Shown in pieces: positions 1 to 9,020 of a stretch of 40,930 bases of DNA. The translations under genes were made by a program, and so were the position numbers. Below the pieces are notes generated by a model. The model was not told the origin of the DNA, searched no databases, and worked only from the letters and a program-made list of their open reading frames with translations. The stretch comes from Atlanticothrix silvestris CENA357. GTDB taxonomy: Bacteria > Cyanobacteriota > Cyanobacteriia > Cyanobacteriales > Nostocaceae. How positions within the stretch are numbered: position 1 is the first letter of the stretch; every line of letters starts with the position of its first letter. The stretch lies in the NCBI RefSeq assembly GCF_016056295.1, contig NZ_JAECZB010000072.1:1-40930 (forward strand), in the 5' to 3' direction.

Positions 1-2
1 TT

Positions 3-266
3 GCTATCGCCTATACTTGTGCTGTTTTAGCAGGTCGTAACTCTCGTCAAATGGGATTACAAAAATATATTGGTCGTCTGAAGGAATTAAACCGACTACA
101 TCGCCGACATAGCGCATTTTGGGTTGGTTTGTATGGCCAATTATGGGTGGGTGCAATGGAGTTTTGGGCTGATTTAGCTCATGATTTAATGCGTTTAAAG
201 CCCAGTAAACTACCCTATTTTCGCAAGGGTCTACGTGCTATGTCTCTTATCCAGTCTGCTTTGTAG
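3..266 (+). CDS. 3' end of an unidentified protein gene (partial at left edge)
   Basis: An open frame runs in from the left edge and stops at 264-266. The first in-frame ATG (51) lies inside the frame, with open codons before it, so the real start is probably outside the window. The visible C-terminal 87 or so residues are rich in Trp, Leu, Arg and Lys, for example a WVGLYGQLWVGAMEFW stretch followed by a basic tail. This suggests an amphipathic or membrane-associated end. I do not recognise the family. Coding is supported by length and composition only. Confidence 0.5.
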   Translation, partial: AIAYTCAVLAGRNSRQMGLQKYIGRLKELNRLHRRHSAFWVGLYGQLWVGAMEFWADLAHDLMRLKPSKLPYFRKGLRAMSLIQSAL

Positions 267-286
267 CTTCTTTGTCACCCCTTCAG

Positions 287-316
287 GTTCTTTAATTGCG
301 AATTGCGAATTGGTAT
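287..316. repeat. 30-bp exact repeat, copy 1
   Basis: This 30-base segment contains a doubled GCGAATT heptamer. It recurs exactly at 40410-40439, almost 40 kb away. Both copies are intergenic, and this one lies just after the partial gene at the left edge. It belongs to the heptamer-type repeats seen throughout the window. Confidence 0.8.
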
Positions 317-437
317 AAGCTGATGCGCGCCTAAATTCTATAAACACTCTTTACGGTCGTTAACTGTTAACTGTTATCAGTCATCAGTCATCGGTCATCA
401 GCCTTCATGTAAATTTTCAAGTTAAATGCGTAACAGC

Positions 438-1187
438 TTATCTTGTCAAAGAATGCCAAGTTCTTGGCCCTACTATGCCATCCACAGCTAAATTTTGCTG
501 GTTTTGAAATGCCTTAACTGCACTCTCTGTCAGCGCACCAAAAACCCCATCCACTCGAATAGCATAACCGTTAGCAATTAATAGCCGTTGTAATATTCTG
601 ACAGCAAGGCCTGAACTATTAAAACGTAGAGTTGGCACAGTAGGGTTACTAAATCTAGGATATTTTGCTACAACAATGTCGTCATCAATTTGTTGAGCTA
701 TTAGGCGTTGTTTATGAGAAAAACGTACTCCTTGAGATTTTGTAACCACAATCTTGTCACGGCTTTGTTTAGCTATTAGGGGTTGTTCACCAGGAAACTT
801 CACCCTAACAGCCTGGAAATGCTGGAACTCAGCCAAGCTATATAAGTCTTTGACAAGATTTTTATCTGTCTTACTCATCAGAGTTTTTTGATGCTCAGGC
901 TTGGGGGCTAATCGAGTGACTGGGGAAATCTCAGCTAACTGTATAAATTCAGGTGGTGCAATCTTGGAAGTTGAAACTAACTTATATAAATGATTCCTTG
1001 TAGACTTTTGTACGCCATTGTCTAGCTGAATCACAGGCTGCTTAAGTAAATTGGACGGAGATGGTTGTTTTGTGATCAACACACCTGTCATCAGCAGGAC
1101 AATATCATTCATTGCATTTGATGTTACTAACACCCATATTTCCTTTGACAGAAAAATTGCCGTAATTCCGGAATGGTGTGTATCCAC
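438..1187 (-). CDS. peptidoglycan-binding domain protein
   Basis: The predicted protein has 249 residues. Residues about 193-247 form a PG_binding_1-type domain, recognisable by GLAVRILQRLL, VDGVFGALTESAVKAFQ and VDGIVGPRTW. This three-helix fold binds cell-wall peptidoglycan. No catalytic domain is visible, so the role is probably wall targeting or anchoring. The frame opens with GTG at 1187. An ATG at residue 26 (1112), preceding a short hydrophobic stretch (NDIVLLMTGVLI), is a plausible alternative start. Residues 127-153 and 153-179 form an imperfect duplicate of about 25 residues (pattern F..xQxLIAxQxxDxIVVxK) just before the binding domain. Two palindromes lie upstream (1198-1219 and 1240-1258). 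Domain call firm, cellular role inferred. Confidence 0.8.
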   Translation of the reverse strand: MDTHHSGITAIFLSKEIWVLVTSNAMNDIVLLMTGVLITKQPSPSNLLKQPVIQLDNGVQKSTRNHLYKLVSTSKIAPPEFIQLAEISPVTRLAPKPEHQKTLMSKTDKNLVKDLYSLAEFQHFQAVRVKFPGEQPLIAKQSRDKIVVTKSQGVRFSHKQRLIAQQIDDDIVVAKYPRFSNPTVPTLRFNSSGLAVRILQRLLIANGYAIRVDGVFGALTESAVKAFQNQQNLAVDGIVGPRTWHSLTR

Positions 1188-1197
1188 AAGTCACGAA

Positions 1198-1219
1198 ATT
1201 GCCACAATATTATGGCAAT
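1198..1219. promoter_or_regulatory. inverted repeat upstream of the peptidoglycan-binding gene
   Basis: ATTGCCA (1198-1204) and TGGCAAT (1213-1219) form perfect 7-bp arms around an 8-bp AT-rich centre. It begins about 11 bp upstream of the GTG start of the minus-strand gene. The geometry suits a dimeric repressor operator. This is inference from symmetry and position only. Confidence 0.4.
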
Positions 1220-1239
1220 AATTCAGTGATTGCTGAAGA

Positions 1240-1258
1240 AGTGGATAAATTATCCACT
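1240..1258. promoter_or_regulatory. 19-bp palindrome (AGTGGATAA-A-TTATCCACT)
   Basis: Two perfect 9-bp arms are separated by a single base, about 53 bp upstream of the GTG start at 1187. The arm TTATCCACT is one base from the classical DnaA box TTATCCACA, so the site could be a transcription-factor operator or a paired DnaA-like site. The near-perfect symmetry argues for protein binding, but no regulator is identified. Confidence 0.45.
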
Positions 1259-1436
1259 GGTTGTCCTGCTTTCTTTACTTACCCTGTCAACAATAATAAA
1301 CTCTAGATAAGAAAAAATTTATTCTACCCTAAGCAGTATATCTATAGGTAGGGTTTTGATATTTCCAATTTCATTGCTTAAGCACGATTCCATATATATA
1401 AATAGTAAAAAAATTACCTCTATCTATAAGCATAAA

Positions 1437-1470
1437 GCGATCGCTCTTTATTAAACTAAAAAGCGATCGC
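1437..1470 (-). terminator. possible terminator built from two HIP1 sites, after cax
   Basis: Two GCGATCGC octamers (1437-1444 and 1463-1470) with flanking AAAG/CTTT can pair as a stem. They lie just beyond the 3' end of the minus-strand antiporter gene (stop at 1479). Since HIP1 is itself palindromic and very common here, the hairpin may be incidental. Confidence 0.3.
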
Positions 1471-1478
1471 TCCCATCA

Positions 1479-2570
1479 CTACCCAATACCTTCGATGACT
1501 GGATGAAAGTAAAAGGCAAAACCCAACACTACGTATGCAGCTAATAGTAAAGTGCCTTCTAACCAATTGGACTTCCCATCTGAACTAATGCTGTTGGCAA
1601 TCAATACCGATACAGCCACAGCCACTAATTCAAAAGGATTAAAATCTAAATCCATCGGTTGACCCATTATCCACCCTGCGATCACTAAAACGGGAGCAAC
1701 AAATAAAGCTATTTGCAAACTTGATCCCACAGCTACAGATACAGAAAGATCCATTTTATCTTTCATGGCTACAGTAACGGCTGTAGCATGTTCAGCGGCG
1801 TTACCGACGATGGGAACTAAAATTACCCCTGTAAATAACGATGTTAAACCTAGCTGGGATGTCGCCACTTCTAAAGTATCGACCAATAATTCTGACTCTA
1901 GTGCCACTAATAGAGTACATGCTAGCAGTACACCACCCCACAGCCAAATGTTGGGCTTGGTATGAGGGGGTTCTTCTGCTTCAATTTCTGCTATACCCAA
2001 ATCATACAGATAGGCGTGAGTTTTCATTGAGAATAGCAGTGTGAGAGCGTAGACCAAAATTAACACGACTGCAACGGCAAGAGATAAATCTTGCAGGGTT
2101 TTTTCGTTAATTCCAATGGAGGTGTAATTCATCGCCGTTGGTAGCAACATGGCAATTACCGCCAAATTCATCGATGAAGCATTCACCCGCGCCACAATCG
2201 ACTGAAATGTCTGTTCTTTATAACGTAGTCCACCTAACAGCATTGAAAAACCCATCACCAGCAATAAGTTACTGATAATTGATCCCGTGATGCTGGCTTT
2301 GACGACATTCACCAGCCCAGCATTGAGGGCGATTAAAGCTATAATCAATTCTGTCGCATTGCCAAAGGTGGCGTTTAACAATCCCCCCAATGTTGGGCCA
2401 ACCACGACAGCAATTTCTTCTGTGGCTGTACCCATCCAAGCTGCTAAGGGCAGAATTGCTAAACCAGCTGTGATAAAAACTACTAAGTCTCCCCACTCCA
2501 GAAAGTGGGCTACTAAGGAAACTGGGATAAACAGTAAGAAAACTAGAAAAAGAGCATTTTTACCGGACAT
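1479..2570 (-). CDS. cax: calcium/proton antiporter (Cax family)
   Basis: This 363-residue membrane protein has about eleven hydrophobic segments. It carries the two signature c-repeats of the Ca2+/cation antiporter superfamily: GNATELIIALIAL at residues 70-82 and GNAAEHATAV at 256-265. An acidic loop (AEIEAEE) near residues 194-200 separates the two halves, as in bacterial and plant CAX exchangers. The protein should export Ca2+ from the cytoplasm, or move it into a compartment, in exchange for H+. Length is normal for a bacterial member. The ATG at 2570 is followed directly by the first hydrophobic helix, which supports the start. It appears monocistronic. Confidence 0.93.
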   Translation of the reverse strand: MSGKNALFLVFLLFIPVSLVAHFLEWGDLVVFITAGLAILPLAAWMGTATEEIAVVVGPTLGGLLNATFGNATELIIALIALNAGLVNVVKASITGSIISNLLLVMGFSMLLGGLRYKEQTFQSIVARVNASSMNLAVIAMLLPTAMNYTSIGINEKTLQDLSLAVAVVLILVYALTLLFSMKTHAYLYDLGIAEIEAEEPPHTKPNIWLWGGVLLACTLLVALESELLVDTLEVATSQLGLTSLFTGVILVPIVGNAAEHATAVTVAMKDKMDLSVSVAVGSSLQIALFVAPVLVIAGWIMGQPMDLDFNPFELVAVAVSVLIANSISSDGKSNWLEGTLLLAAYVVLGFAFYFHPVIEGIG

Positions 2571-3003
2571 TTGCTACCTTAATCTGAGAGTACCATTCAC
2601 AGATGTCTGTGATCAATCAAGATGTTTGAGGGGTTTATAACCAGATTCTAGGATACTCTCAACTGTCCACGAATCCTTTCAGAGATTACACTGTTCCTAG
2701 ACTGGCACGAGATATGTAAAATAAGATTGCAATTTATGGAGCTTTTGCAATCTTTCTTAGCAAAACTATCAACTTTAGCTGAAATGTTACATCAACAATG
2801 GGGTTTAATGTATTAAAAGACAATTAAATTTTTTATTGGCACTGCCAACGAGAAAACCCCTAATTGAGGCGTTATTCAATGGCTGATTATTTCGAGTCTG
2901 TAGGAAAATGCTGTGCGATAACGCAGATTTCCCACTTTAGTAAGAAAGCTTTCTCGGAGATTTAACTGTATTCTATACCCATAGTTTTCATATATACCGG
3001 AAT

Positions 3004-3039
3004 TTGTGTTCAAACCTCTGTAGGAAGGTTTAAACACAA
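3004..3039 (+). promoter_or_regulatory. 14-bp-arm hairpin in the leader of the GH57 gene
   Basis: TTGTGTT-C-AAACCT (3004-3017) pairs with AGGTTT-A-AACACAA (3026-3039). The stem has 13 pairs of 14, with one mismatch, around an 8-base loop (CTGTAGGA). It ends 44 bases before the ATG at 3084. No T tract follows, so a simple terminator is unlikely. It may be an operator or an RNA leader structure. The rest of the 513-bp gap 2571-3083 shows nothing else I can name. Confidence 0.5.
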
Positions 3040-3083
3040 TGTTTTCGGCGCAAATGTAAGTTTTTTGTTTTGGATAAATATAC

Positions 3084-5801
3084 ATGACTTCTGCTGCTGA
3101 AATGCCAGCTAATTCTGGCTCAACATTCACATCAAATTTAACTGATAAAGATACTCACCAAGGCGATCCCCTGAGCAAGGCAACTGGTGTTTATGTAACG
3201 GTACATGGGCACTTTTACCAGCCACCACGGGAAAATCCTTATCTGGACGCGATTGAGCGCCAACCAAGTGCTGCACCTTTCCATGATTGGAATGAACGCA
3301 TCCACTGGGAATGTTATCGCCCAAATGCCTTTGCCAGAGTCTTAAACGACCGAGGTGAAGTTGTGAGGATCGTAAATAATTATGAGTATTTCAGCTTTAA
3401 TATTGGGCCAACGCTGATGTCATGGCTAGAGCGCCACGACATGGAAGTTTATCAGCGGATTATCGAGGCAGATACCAAGAGTTGTCAGCGCTTGCAAGGT
3501 CACGGCAATGCGATCGCGCAAGTATACAATCACATCATCATGCCCCTGGCTAATGAGCGTGATAAATACACCCAAATTCGCTGGGGTAAAGAAGACTTCC
3601 GTTCCCGCTTTGGTCGTGATCCCGAAGGTATGTGGTTAGCAGAAGCCGGCGTTGACTATGCCACTCTAGAAGCTCTTGTTGCTGAAGGTATTCGCTTTAT
3701 TATCCTTGCACCATCTCAAGCCCAGCGTTGCCGTCCCTTACCCACCCAAGATCACCCCCAGCCAGAATGGCATGAAGTTGGCGGTAGTCAAATTGATCCT
3801 ACACGTCCTTATCGCTGTTATTTAAAGCCTACGCTTAGCAATTCAACTTCACCCCTCAGCACAATCAAGGAAGGGAGTGGGGGCAATGAAGATTCCCGTC
3901 CTTACATCGATATCTTCTTCTACGATGGCCCGATCTCGCGGGACATGGGTTTTAGTGATGTCGTTTATAATTCTCATCACTTTGCCGGACGCATTGGTTC
4001 AGCTGTGCGTGGGGATCATCGTCCGGCACAATTGATTTCTGTGGCGACAGATGGAGAAACCTTTGGACACCACAAGAAGGGAACTGAAAAAACTTTAGCC
4101 TACGCTTTTGTCAATGAGTTTCCCCAACATGGTTGGACAGTGACAAACTTTGCCCACTACCTCAGCCTTAATCCTCCCACTTGGGAAGTCGAATTAAAGT
4201 CAGTTACAGCTTGGAGTTGTGCCCACGGTGTAGATAGATGGCAAGATGACTGTGGTTGCGGTGGTGAAGGCGGTGTTTGGCATCAAAAATGGCGGCGACC
4301 TCTGCGAAATGCTTTAAACTGGTTGCGGGATCAGATCACAGAAGTATATGAGGAATGTGGCAAACAGATTTTCCGCGATCCCTGGCAAGCACGAGATGAA
4401 TATATTCTAGTCATGCGCGATCGCTCTCCTGCCAATGTCAGCCGTTTCCTTTCTAGCCATCAAACCCACAAACTCACAGCAGCCGAACAAGTAGACGCTT
4501 TACGTCTACTAGAAATGCAGCGTCATGCTTTGCTGATGTTTACTAGTTGTGGATGGTTTTTTGAAGAAATTTCTCGTCCAGAGGGAACGCAGATTCTCCG
4601 TTACGCATCCCGTGCTTTGGAACTAGCAGGAGATGTGGCGGGTGTGCAATTGGAAAAAGGCTTCCTCAAACGTCTGGGTTTAGCGCCTAGTAATGTTGAT
4701 AGTTTCAAGCATGGTGCGGAAATTTATCGACAATTGGTGCTAACTGCTCAGGTGGGTTTTAAACAAGTTGCAGCCCATTATGCGATTACTTCACTATTCA
4801 GTAATCACCAACCCACAGAAACGCGCAATTTCATCTCTGGAGAAAATGCTGCGAGTAAAAATCTCCATCCTTATCAAAAGCGAGTTTATTGCTACACTGC
4901 CAATGAGTTAGATTACCAGCTACAACGGATGGGATCGCTAACTTTGGTTATAGGGCACTTGAAATTGGTGTCAGAAATTACCTGGGAAAGCGAACATTTA
5001 GTGTTTGCCGTTCTCCATTTGGGAGGCTGGGATTTTCACTGTTGCATTCAACCATTTACTGGACGGCGTGACTACAGTCAATTGAAAGAAAAGCTGTTTG
5101 GGGCGCTACAACAAGCGAGTGCAGCTCACTCTATTTTAGTGATGACGCAGCTCTTTGGAGAAGAGGCTTATAGTTTGCAGAATCTCTTTACTGAAGAACG
5201 TCATCGAATTATGCGGTTAATTAGTCAGGAAACCCTGACACGATTAGATCAACTATATACCCAGGCGTACCGGGAAAATTATGGCGTATTGATGGCGTTC
5301 CACCGTGATGGACTAGAAGTACCACAAGAGTTGCAAGTGGCAGCGGAAATTGCTTTAGGTTATCGCTGTATGATGACATTGCGATCGCTAGAGCAAGACA
5401 TCACTGAACCTCAACTGTGTTGGAATCACATTGTAGAATTAGAAGCGATCGCCACCGAAGCTAAACATCTGCGTTGTCGGCTGAATGTCCCCGAAGCCAA
5501 GCAAATGTTAGAACAATTAATTGCGCGATCGCTTTGGCAATTGTTGCACGATGCTAATGGTAGTTTTAATACAGATATCCAACTATTTGAGCGATTAATT
5601 GATGTTGGATATCAGCTAAATCTTGGCATTTCCCTAGAACGATCCCAAGAACTCTACTTCAGTTGTCTGCATAGTCAAATTATGCCTTTGTGTCTAACTA
5701 GTCTTGCCAATGCAGAAGATAGTAATCAGTGCGATCATTTGCTGAGGTTGGGCCAAAAGTTAGCCGTTGATGTCAGTATGGTTTTAAGTAAGTTGGAATA
5801 G
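3084..5801 (+). CDS. GH57-family glycoside hydrolase with DUF3536 C-terminal region
   Basis: This 905-residue protein starts its catalytic part at residue 36 with VYVTVHGHFYQPPREN, a GH57 N-terminal motif. MWLAEAGVD at 183-191 places Glu187 where GH57 enzymes have their nucleophile. FFYDGPIS (278-285) and DGETFGHHKKGTE (323-335) are further conserved blocks, the latter probably holding the acidic partner. The region after about residue 550 matches the long helical DUF3536 type found with this GH57 group. Family members act on alpha-glucans as amylases, branching enzymes or glucanotransferases; the substrate here is unproven, with glycogen metabolism the natural guess. No signal peptide is visible, so it is probably cytoplasmic. 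The first 35 residues are low in complexity. Confidence 0.88.
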   Translation: MTSAAEMPANSGSTFTSNLTDKDTHQGDPLSKATGVYVTVHGHFYQPPRENPYLDAIERQPSAAPFHDWNERIHWECYRPNAFARVLNDRGEVVRIVNNYEYFSFNIGPTLMSWLERHDMEVYQRIIEADTKSCQRLQGHGNAIAQVYNHIIMPLANERDKYTQIRWGKEDFRSRFGRDPEGMWLAEAGVDYATLEALVAEGIRFIILAPSQAQRCRPLPTQDHPQPEWHEVGGSQIDPTRPYRCYLKPTLSNSTSPLSTIKEGSGGNEDSRPYIDIFFYDGPISRDMGFSDVVYNSHHFAGRIGSAVRGDHRPAQLISVATDGETFGHHKKGTEKTLAYAFVNEFPQHGWTVTNFAHYLSLNPPTWEVELKSVTAWSCAHGVDRWQDDCGCGGEGGVWHQKWRRPLRNALNWLRDQITEVYEECGKQIFRDPWQARDEYILVMRDRSPANVSRFLSSHQTHKLTAAEQVDALRLLEMQRHALLMFTSCGWFFEEISRPEGTQILRYASRALELAGDVAGVQLEKGFLKRLGLAPSNVDSFKHGAEIYRQLVLTAQVGFKQVAAHYAITSLFSNHQPTETRNFISGENAASKNLHPYQKRVYCYTANELDYQLQRMGSLTLVIGHLKLVSEITWESEHLVFAVLHLGGWDFHCCIQPFTGRRDYSQLKEKLFGALQQASAAHSILVMTQLFGEEAYSLQNLFTEERHRIMRLISQETLTRLDQLYTQAYRENYGVLMAFHRDGLEVPQELQVAAEIALGYRCMMTLRSLEQDITEPQLCWNHIVELEAIATEAKHLRCRLNVPEAKQMLEQLIARSLWQLLHDANGSFNTDIQLFERLIDVGYQLNLGISLERSQELYFSCLHSQIMPLCLTSLANAEDSNQCDHLLRLGQKLAVDVSMVLSKLE

Positions 5802-5854
5802 AGATTTTGCAGCAAGACGAGGAAACTTGTATGCGCTGCTTTTTCAGTCCTTTT

Positions 5855-5909
5855 GGGTATGGATGAAAAATAAGGAAGAAATCTCTCTTTTTCCTTGTTC
5901 TCCATACCC
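5855..5909 (+). terminator. hairpin after the GH57 gene
   Basis: GGGTATGGA (5855-5863) pairs with TCCATACCC (5901-5909). Inside it AAGGAA (5872-5877) pairs with TTCCTT (5891-5896), giving a long two-part stem about 55 bases after the GH57 stop. It lies between convergent genes and could end transcription from both. No strong T run follows. Confidence 0.5.
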
Positions 5910-6016
5910 GCTACCTAAACTTAAGACTTTACCGACATGTTATAAAAATCAACATTTATTAAAAAGTTTAAAAATTGAGTAAATTGTTTTTCTTCTCTAT
6001 TAAATAATAATTTATT

Positions 6017-7294
6017 TTATTTTTTCTGACTAATTAATATTCCTTTTTGTTCATAAATTGGTATAACCATTTCTTTTAAATTAGGCAAATGTCTGCTAAA
6101 AATTATAGAGCCTATAATACAGACTACCCCATCAATAATTAAAGTATTAGCAGCCCCAATATGACTTGCTAATACACCCCCTAATAAATTACCTAGGGGT
6201 ATCATTCCTAAAAATGACATTGTATATAAGCTCATCAATCTTCCGCGTTTATCTTCTTCAACAATTGTTTGTAAAAAGGTGTTACTAGCAGCAATTTGGA
6301 GAATTGTTCCTAAACCAACAAACAGCATGGTAAACAAAGAAATAGGTAAAAACCGAGATGATGCAAAGGCAATTAAACCAATTCCTAAAATAGCTGGTGC
6401 TAAACTAATCAACTTACCAATTCCTAAGATTGTTTGCCGTGTAGCTAGATAAATCCCCCCTGATAAAGCTCCAACTCCTGATGCTGCCATTAAAAACCCT
6501 AGAGTTTCTGCACCTCCTTTGAGGGTTTCTTCTGCAATAACTGGTACAAGAATAGTGTTTTGCAGCCCCATTAAACTCACTAAAGCTGATAGCAATAATA
6601 TAGATCTAATTGGTGGGAAGCTAAAGGCATACACAAACCCTTCTTTGACTTTTTGCAAGGGACTACCCTGAGTTACTGTAAATTTCCAGGGTTTAATTTT
6701 CATCGCTAATAAAGCAGCAATTACAGCAATGTAACTCAAACCGTCAATTAAAAAACAGTAAGCAGTTCCCACACTAGCAATTAGCAAACCCCCGACAGCT
6801 GGCCCAATTAATCGCGCCCCATTAATCATGGTAGAGTTGATAGCGATCGCATTAGCTAAATCTTCTCTGCGTTCAATTAATTCTGGCACAAATGCTTGCC
6901 GTGCTGGTGCATCCACAGCGTTAATAAATCCTTGAAACAAGCTTAAAGCTATGATGTGCCAAATTTGAATGATTCCACTCAGCGCCAGCACAGCCAAGGT
7001 TAACGACTGAATCATCGCTAATATTTGCGTGCCAATTAAGGTACGATATCGAGAAAAGCGATCTACAAATACTCCGCCGAAAGGAGCTAAAAAGAAGCTA
7101 GGAATTTGACTGGTAAATCCCACAACACCCAGCATGAATGGGGAATTTGTCAGGCTATATACTAACCAAATTGTAGCTAGTTGTGTCATCCATGTCCCGA
7201 TGAGGGAAATACCTTGTCCGGCAAAAAACAACTGGTAGTTTCTTGATCTTAATGCCGGTAGTAACGAATTTCTTTGGGTGGCTTGTCTATTCAT
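6017..7294 (-). CDS. MFS transporter, EntS/MFS_3-like exporter
   Basis: This 425-residue protein has about twelve hydrophobic helices. The cytoplasmic loop between helices 2 and 3 carries a major-facilitator motif A variant (GGVFVDRFSRYRTL, residues 73-86). The N-terminal pattern (LRSRNYQLFFAGQGISLIGTWM) is typical of the MFS_3 group that includes the enterobactin exporter EntS. The likely role is proton-driven export of a small molecule or drug; the substrate cannot be read from sequence. A MarR-type regulator is encoded just upstream on the same strand (7588-8055), a common pairing for drug-responsive exporters. A 293-bp gap separates them, so this gene probably has its own promoter. Confidence 0.88.
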   Translation of the reverse strand: MNRQATQRNSLLPALRSRNYQLFFAGQGISLIGTWMTQLATIWLVYSLTNSPFMLGVVGFTSQIPSFFLAPFGGVFVDRFSRYRTLIGTQILAMIQSLTLAVLALSGIIQIWHIIALSLFQGFINAVDAPARQAFVPELIERREDLANAIAINSTMINGARLIGPAVGGLLIASVGTAYCFLIDGLSYIAVIAALLAMKIKPWKFTVTQGSPLQKVKEGFVYAFSFPPIRSILLLSALVSLMGLQNTILVPVIAEETLKGGAETLGFLMAASGVGALSGGIYLATRQTILGIGKLISLAPAILGIGLIAFASSRFLPISLFTMLFVGLGTILQIAASNTFLQTIVEEDKRGRLMSLYTMSFLGMIPLGNLLGGVLASHIGAANTLIIDGVVCIIGSIIFSRHLPNLKEMVIPIYEQKGILISQKK

Positions 7295-7587
7295 ATCAGG
7301 TTTTTTCCACCAATAATGCTTTTATAAATATCATCTCGAAGTAGCTGTAACCCCTCTACCTAGGTGGAGAAAAATATTACAACACCAGAATTTTTTTCAA
7401 GGTAATTTGGTATTACTTAACTTCTATAGCCACTTTTTTGCAGACATCCCCATTTCATTATTAAAAAATTAATAGAGTAAATAATATCCGCTTATAATCT
7501 TTTTTATGACGTTTATTTTGTGTGCGTAGTATTCTTACAAAAAGATTTCAATAGTACTTCACCCAATGGGGTGATTATGGCATAGTC

Positions 7588-8055
7588 TTAGGAAAGGTTA
7601 GCGATCGCCCGATTGAGAATTTGTGAAAATAGTTCACGGTCAGCGCCAGAAATACCATGCATGGCGGCATCGCGCATTTGGGCGGCAATTGGGGGCAAAA
7701 CTGCTTCTAGTTCTTTACCGGCATCAGTTAGCCATATTCGCCAGATGCGGCGATCGTGAGAATCGCGTTCTCGACGTACCAAACCCCGTTCTTCCATCCG
7801 ATCTAAAACCCCTGTTAAAGTTCCTCCCACTTGCTGGAGTTTGTCTCCAATACTAGAAGTTGGTAAACCATCTTCTTGCCACAGACAACATAATACCAGC
7901 CAGTGAAATGGCGTTAATCCAAACGGTTCTAGCTTTTCTGTAAACTTGCGCGTGAGTAGTTGCGATAGCAATTTGATTCTGTAGCCCAAATTGTATGGTG
8001 CTAAAGTTTGCTGCCACGACTCTAAACCTGATGAATGATCTGATTGAGCAATCAT
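7588..8055 (-). CDS. MarR-family transcriptional regulator
   Basis: The protein has 155 residues with the MarR winged helix-turn-helix at about residues 48-112. The recognition helix region is LQQVGGTLTGVLDRMEERGL. The wing contains the family signature RERDSHDRRIWRIWLTDAG, with the conserved D-x-R. N- and C-terminal helices would form the dimer interface. MarR proteins usually bind palindromic operators near their own promoter and release them on binding small phenolic or toxic ligands. Its position upstream of the MFS exporter on the same strand suggests it controls that gene. A long-spaced TTTAGC/GCTAAA inverted repeat (8067-8097) lies just upstream of its start, weakly supporting autoregulation. 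Confidence 0.9.
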   Translation of the reverse strand: MIAQSDHSSGLESWQQTLAPYNLGYRIKLLSQLLTRKFTEKLEPFGLTPFHWLVLCCLWQEDGLPTSSIGDKLQQVGGTLTGVLDRMEERGLVRRERDSHDRRIWRIWLTDAGKELEAVLPPIAAQMRDAAMHGISGADRELFSQILNRAIANLS

Positions 8056-8150
8056 TTAATTAATTATTTAGCATACGTAATATTTATCCTAGCTAAATTG
8101 CCTCATCTTGGCAAGACAGACGGATTTAAAATTTTGTATCTTGCAGAAAG

Positions 8151-8185
8151 TTGGCGGTGAAATAAAGAGTTATTCATACCGCCAA
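8151..8185. terminator. 8-bp-stem inverted repeat between the unknown gene and marR
   Basis: TTGGCGGT (8151-8158) and ACCGCCAA (8178-8185) pair perfectly around a 19-base loop. The site lies 96-130 bp upstream of marR and about 130 bp downstream of the unknown gene ending at 8315, both on the minus strand. It could be a terminator of the upstream gene or an operator. Confidence 0.35.
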
Positions 8186-8314
8186 TAGAAAATTACTATG
8201 AGAAAAAGAGAAAAGTGACGAGACCTTTCTCCATAATAAATAGATAAAATTTGTCACATTTAACACATATAAAACTTGTGTTCATGTCACATCATTGTTG
8301 AATGTACCGCCTTG

Positions 8315-8836
8315 CTATTTAGTCAGTTCAAACATATATTTTCCGTCGGGAGTTGGTAACGTATAAGCCTGCTGATCAAAGTCTTCCGTTCCTGGTTGGA
8401 CAGGTAAAAACGTACCTCTTTGTTGCGGAGTTAAAAGCAAGTTTGCTGAATTTGCTTCAGAACCGGGAAGCAAAGAAATTTCTGCTACGCCCCGAATTTC
8501 CAAATCTGGTGCATCCGGCGCAAGATTTTTAGGCTGTAGGAGAAACAGTCCGGTATAACCAGATGGAAGAAGATAATCTTCTGTTGTTCCATCGGGGTTT
8601 AATGTACCAAAGTTATTGCCTAATCCAGCATCAAAGATAGTAACGAGCTTATCAGTTACTAAAGGCATACCATTAGCAGTGAACTTAAGTGATAGCGTCA
8701 CTGTAGGTTCAGAAGCATCATTCAGGTTGGAGATGAATAAAAAATAAGCTTGAATAGCTCGACGATTAACTGGAGCATCAGGAGGAGCAATTGGTTTAAC
8801 CAAAAGCTCAAATGATGAAATAATAGCTGAATTCAT
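8315..8836 (-). CDS. hypothetical protein, 173 residues
   Basis: I do not recognise this family. The protein has no signal peptide or membrane helix. It alternates short hydrophobic and polar stretches (SFELLVKPIAPPDAPVN, TVTLSLKFTANGMPLV, LEIRGVAEISLL), which suggests a beta-sandwich. It is rich in Pro, Leu and Asn, with several PxAPD-type turns. The start at 8836 gives a complete ORF, and the product is much longer than expected by chance. It stands alone, with gaps of 184 bp upstream and 259 bp downstream. Coding is likely; function unknown. Confidence 0.65.
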   Translation of the reverse strand: MNSAIISSFELLVKPIAPPDAPVNRRAIQAYFLFISNLNDASEPTVTLSLKFTANGMPLVTDKLVTIFDAGLGNNFGTLNPDGTTEDYLLPSGYTGLFLLQPKNLAPDAPDLEIRGVAEISLLPGSEANSANLLLTPQQRGTFLPVQPGTEDFDQQAYTLPTPDGKYMFELTK

Positions 8837-9020
8837 GTTAAATACCTCACTTAATTAAAATTGTTTTATCTATTTTTCAGTGTAAGCAACTTCATCAGTT
8901 ACATGTAGTACCCCGGAGGGTAATCTTTCAAAGATCATCTCGGCAATTATTTCATTTTCAGCTTTCAGTATCCTAATAATGCCAAAGCAAGCCAGGATAA
9001 ATATTGATAGGTAATTGAAA

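Noticed and set aside
2876-3130. 84-codon ORF antisense to the GH57 leader
   Set aside because: It has no domain, overlaps the GH57 start and covers the leader hairpin; a regulatory leader is a better explanation.
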